A stretch of DNA of 64,000 bases, from NCBI RefSeq assembly GCF_008801605.1, contig NZ_VZPJ01000001.1:434001-498000 (forward strand), given 5' to 3'. Positions within the stretch are counted from its first letter, which is position 1. The number at the start of each line of letters is the position of its first letter. The position numbers were made by a program, and so were the translations under genes. This document shows, piece by piece, positions 63,130 through 64,000 of this stretch. The notes beneath the pieces were generated by a model. That model was not told the origin of the DNA. It did no database searches and was given only the letters and a program-made list of their open reading frames with translations. The stretch is from Pseudomonas brassicacearum subsp. brassicacearum (lineage in GTDB: Bacteria > Pseudomonadota > Gammaproteobacteria > Pseudomonadales > Pseudomonadaceae).

Positions 63130-63978
63130 ATGTCCTCCTCGCCCCAACCCACCTGGCCTGACAAATACAAGGCCTGCCTGGCCCTGGCCTTCGACCTCGA
63201 TGGCCCGACCGGTGACGCCATGCTCAACGGCTCGATCTGGCGCAAGCCCGAGTATTTCGGTTTCGGTGGCTATGGCCCTTACCGGGCGCTACCACGCCTG
63301 CTCGATCTGCTCGACGAGTTCCGTATCCCGACGACATTCTTCGTGCCGGCCTGGATCGTAGAGAACTGGCCGAGACAGTGCCAGGCGATTGTCGAGCGCG
63401 GGCATGAGGTGGCTTATCACGGCTACAAACACGAATCTTTTTACGCCCTGACGCTGGATCAGCAAAAAGAGGTGATGAACACCTCCCGCGAGGTGTTCTG
63501 GAAACACCTGAACATTCGCGCCGAAGGTTTTCGTACGCCGTCCGGCGACTGGCGTGCCGAAACCCCGGCAATGCTGGTGGAGGCCGGTGTTACCTACTCC
63601 AGCAGCATGCGCGGTGATGATCGACCGTACCTGGTGAACGTACCGGGGTTCGATACGCCGCTGGTGGAAATCCCTGGCCGCTGGGAAATGGACGACTACG
63701 CCTCCCTCGCCTACACCCGCGCGCCGAACTTCCCATCCGGGCTGGACCGCACGGCCAGCTACGCGCTGACCTTGGATAACTGGTGCCGCGAATACGACGG
63801 CGCGATGGACGAAGGGTTATGCCTGACCACCCTGTTCCACCCCAAGATTACCGGTAAGCCGGGGCGCATCCTGCTGCTGGAAAAACTCTTCGAACACATG
63901 CGCCAGCGCGACGACGTGTGGTTCGCCACCTGCCGCGACGTCGCCCAGTGGTGGCTGAAGGAGCATCACCATGGCTGA
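63130..63978 (+). CDS. Cytoplasmic polysaccharide-deacetylase-family hydrolase (PuuE/PgdA-like)
   Basis: 282-residue NodB-fold protein without signal peptide: metal-binding Asp in 'LALAFDLDGPTGD', His pair in 'VAYHGYKHESFY', 'FRTPSGDW' and the C-terminal 'TTLFHPKITGKPGRILLLEK' with the catalytic His. Cytoplasmic members cleave N-acyl or cyclic amide bonds of small molecules (allantoinase PuuE, HpPgdA) rather than peptidoglycan. It overlaps the next gene by eight bases. Confidence 0.88.
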   Translation: MSSSPQPTWPDKYKACLALAFDLDGPTGDAMLNGSIWRKPEYFGFGGYGPYRALPRLLDLLDEFRIPTTFFVPAWIVENWPRQCQAIVERGHEVAYHGYKHESFYALTLDQQKEVMNTSREVFWKHLNIRAEGFRTPSGDWRAETPAMLVEAGVTYSSSMRGDDRPYLVNVPGFDTPLVEIPGRWEMDDYASLAYTRAPNFPSGLDRTASYALTLDNWCREYDGAMDEGLCLTTLFHPKITGKPGRILLLEKLFEHMRQRDDVWFATCRDVAQWWLKEHHHG

Positions 63979-64000
63979 TTCCACTCTCTGGCCCAAAGGC
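63971..64000 (+). CDS. Start of next gene, cut by the window end
   Basis: Ten codons ('MADSTLWPKG') beginning within the end of the deacetylase gene, with AAGGAG upstream. A second deacetylase-family gene is conceivable from the similar opening but cannot be shown. Confidence 0.5.
   Translation, partial: MADSTLWPKG

Overview
The window reads as a Pseudomonas chromosome, most likely from the P. fluorescens group. The bases for this are high G+C, Pseudomonas-type REP palindromes around GTGGGAGCGAGCTTGCTCGC, sigma-54 promoters, and protein sequences of pseudomonad character. No rRNA, tRNA, CRISPR array or complete insertion sequence was recognised.

Left third (1-22.4 kb): a truncated PAS sensor diverges from an acyl-CoA ligase/acyl-CoA dehydrogenase pair. 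Next come a periplasmic sugar-binding-type protein overlapping a membrane GGDEF-EAL protein, an OPT transporter, VOC and YCII proteins, and an MFS carrier. A sigma-54 activator diverges from a small polyol/sugar operon (MocA-type dehydrogenase, TIM-barrel isomerase, binding protein) that has a near-consensus -24/-12 promoter and two GACATGTC palindromes upstream. Two gene remnants (LysR 3' end, ABC ATPase 3' end) lie between genes.

Centre (19.9-48.4 kb): the main content is an apparently complete methylated-amine catabolic island. Trimethylamine is oxidised by Tmm to the N-oxide. Tdm splits the N-oxide to dimethylamine plus formaldehyde. The haem N-demethylase DmmABC with the GcvT-like DmmD converts dimethylamine to methylamine. 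GmaS, MgsABC and MgdABCD carry methylamine through gamma-glutamylmethylamide and N-methylglutamate to glutamate and a C1 unit. Two purU and two folD genes oxidise the folate-bound C1 units to formate. An APC permease and an Amt ammonium channel sit inside. Regulators are a histidine kinase/NarL-type regulator/PAS trio divergent from dmmA and an XRE-cupin repressor-like gene between the gmaS and mgd operons. A 14-bp palindrome-like motif, TTCCYNANARGAAA, occurs in pairs 20 bp apart upstream of dmmA and gmaS and probably upstream of the XRE and mgd transcription units. gmaS also has a sigma-54 promoter and an NtrC-like palindrome, which fits use of methylamine as a nitrogen source.

Right third (48.5-64 kb): a D(-)-tartrate module (LysR, tarD, DctA-type symporter) is followed by an SDR/EamA/LysR group. 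Then comes a TetR regulator divergent from an SDR, with twin GGACA-N2-TGTCC operators, an N-terminally truncated MarR gene and an F420-type NADP reductase. Last is a LysR-controlled cluster of an ArgH-like lyase, an amino-acid ABC transporter and a cytoplasmic polysaccharide-deacetylase-family hydrolase that runs off the window end.

REP pairs sit between many operons. A pair of ~287-bp inverted repeats (33667-34491), and a collapsed copy of their ends at 10264-10307, look like a non-autonomous repeat family.
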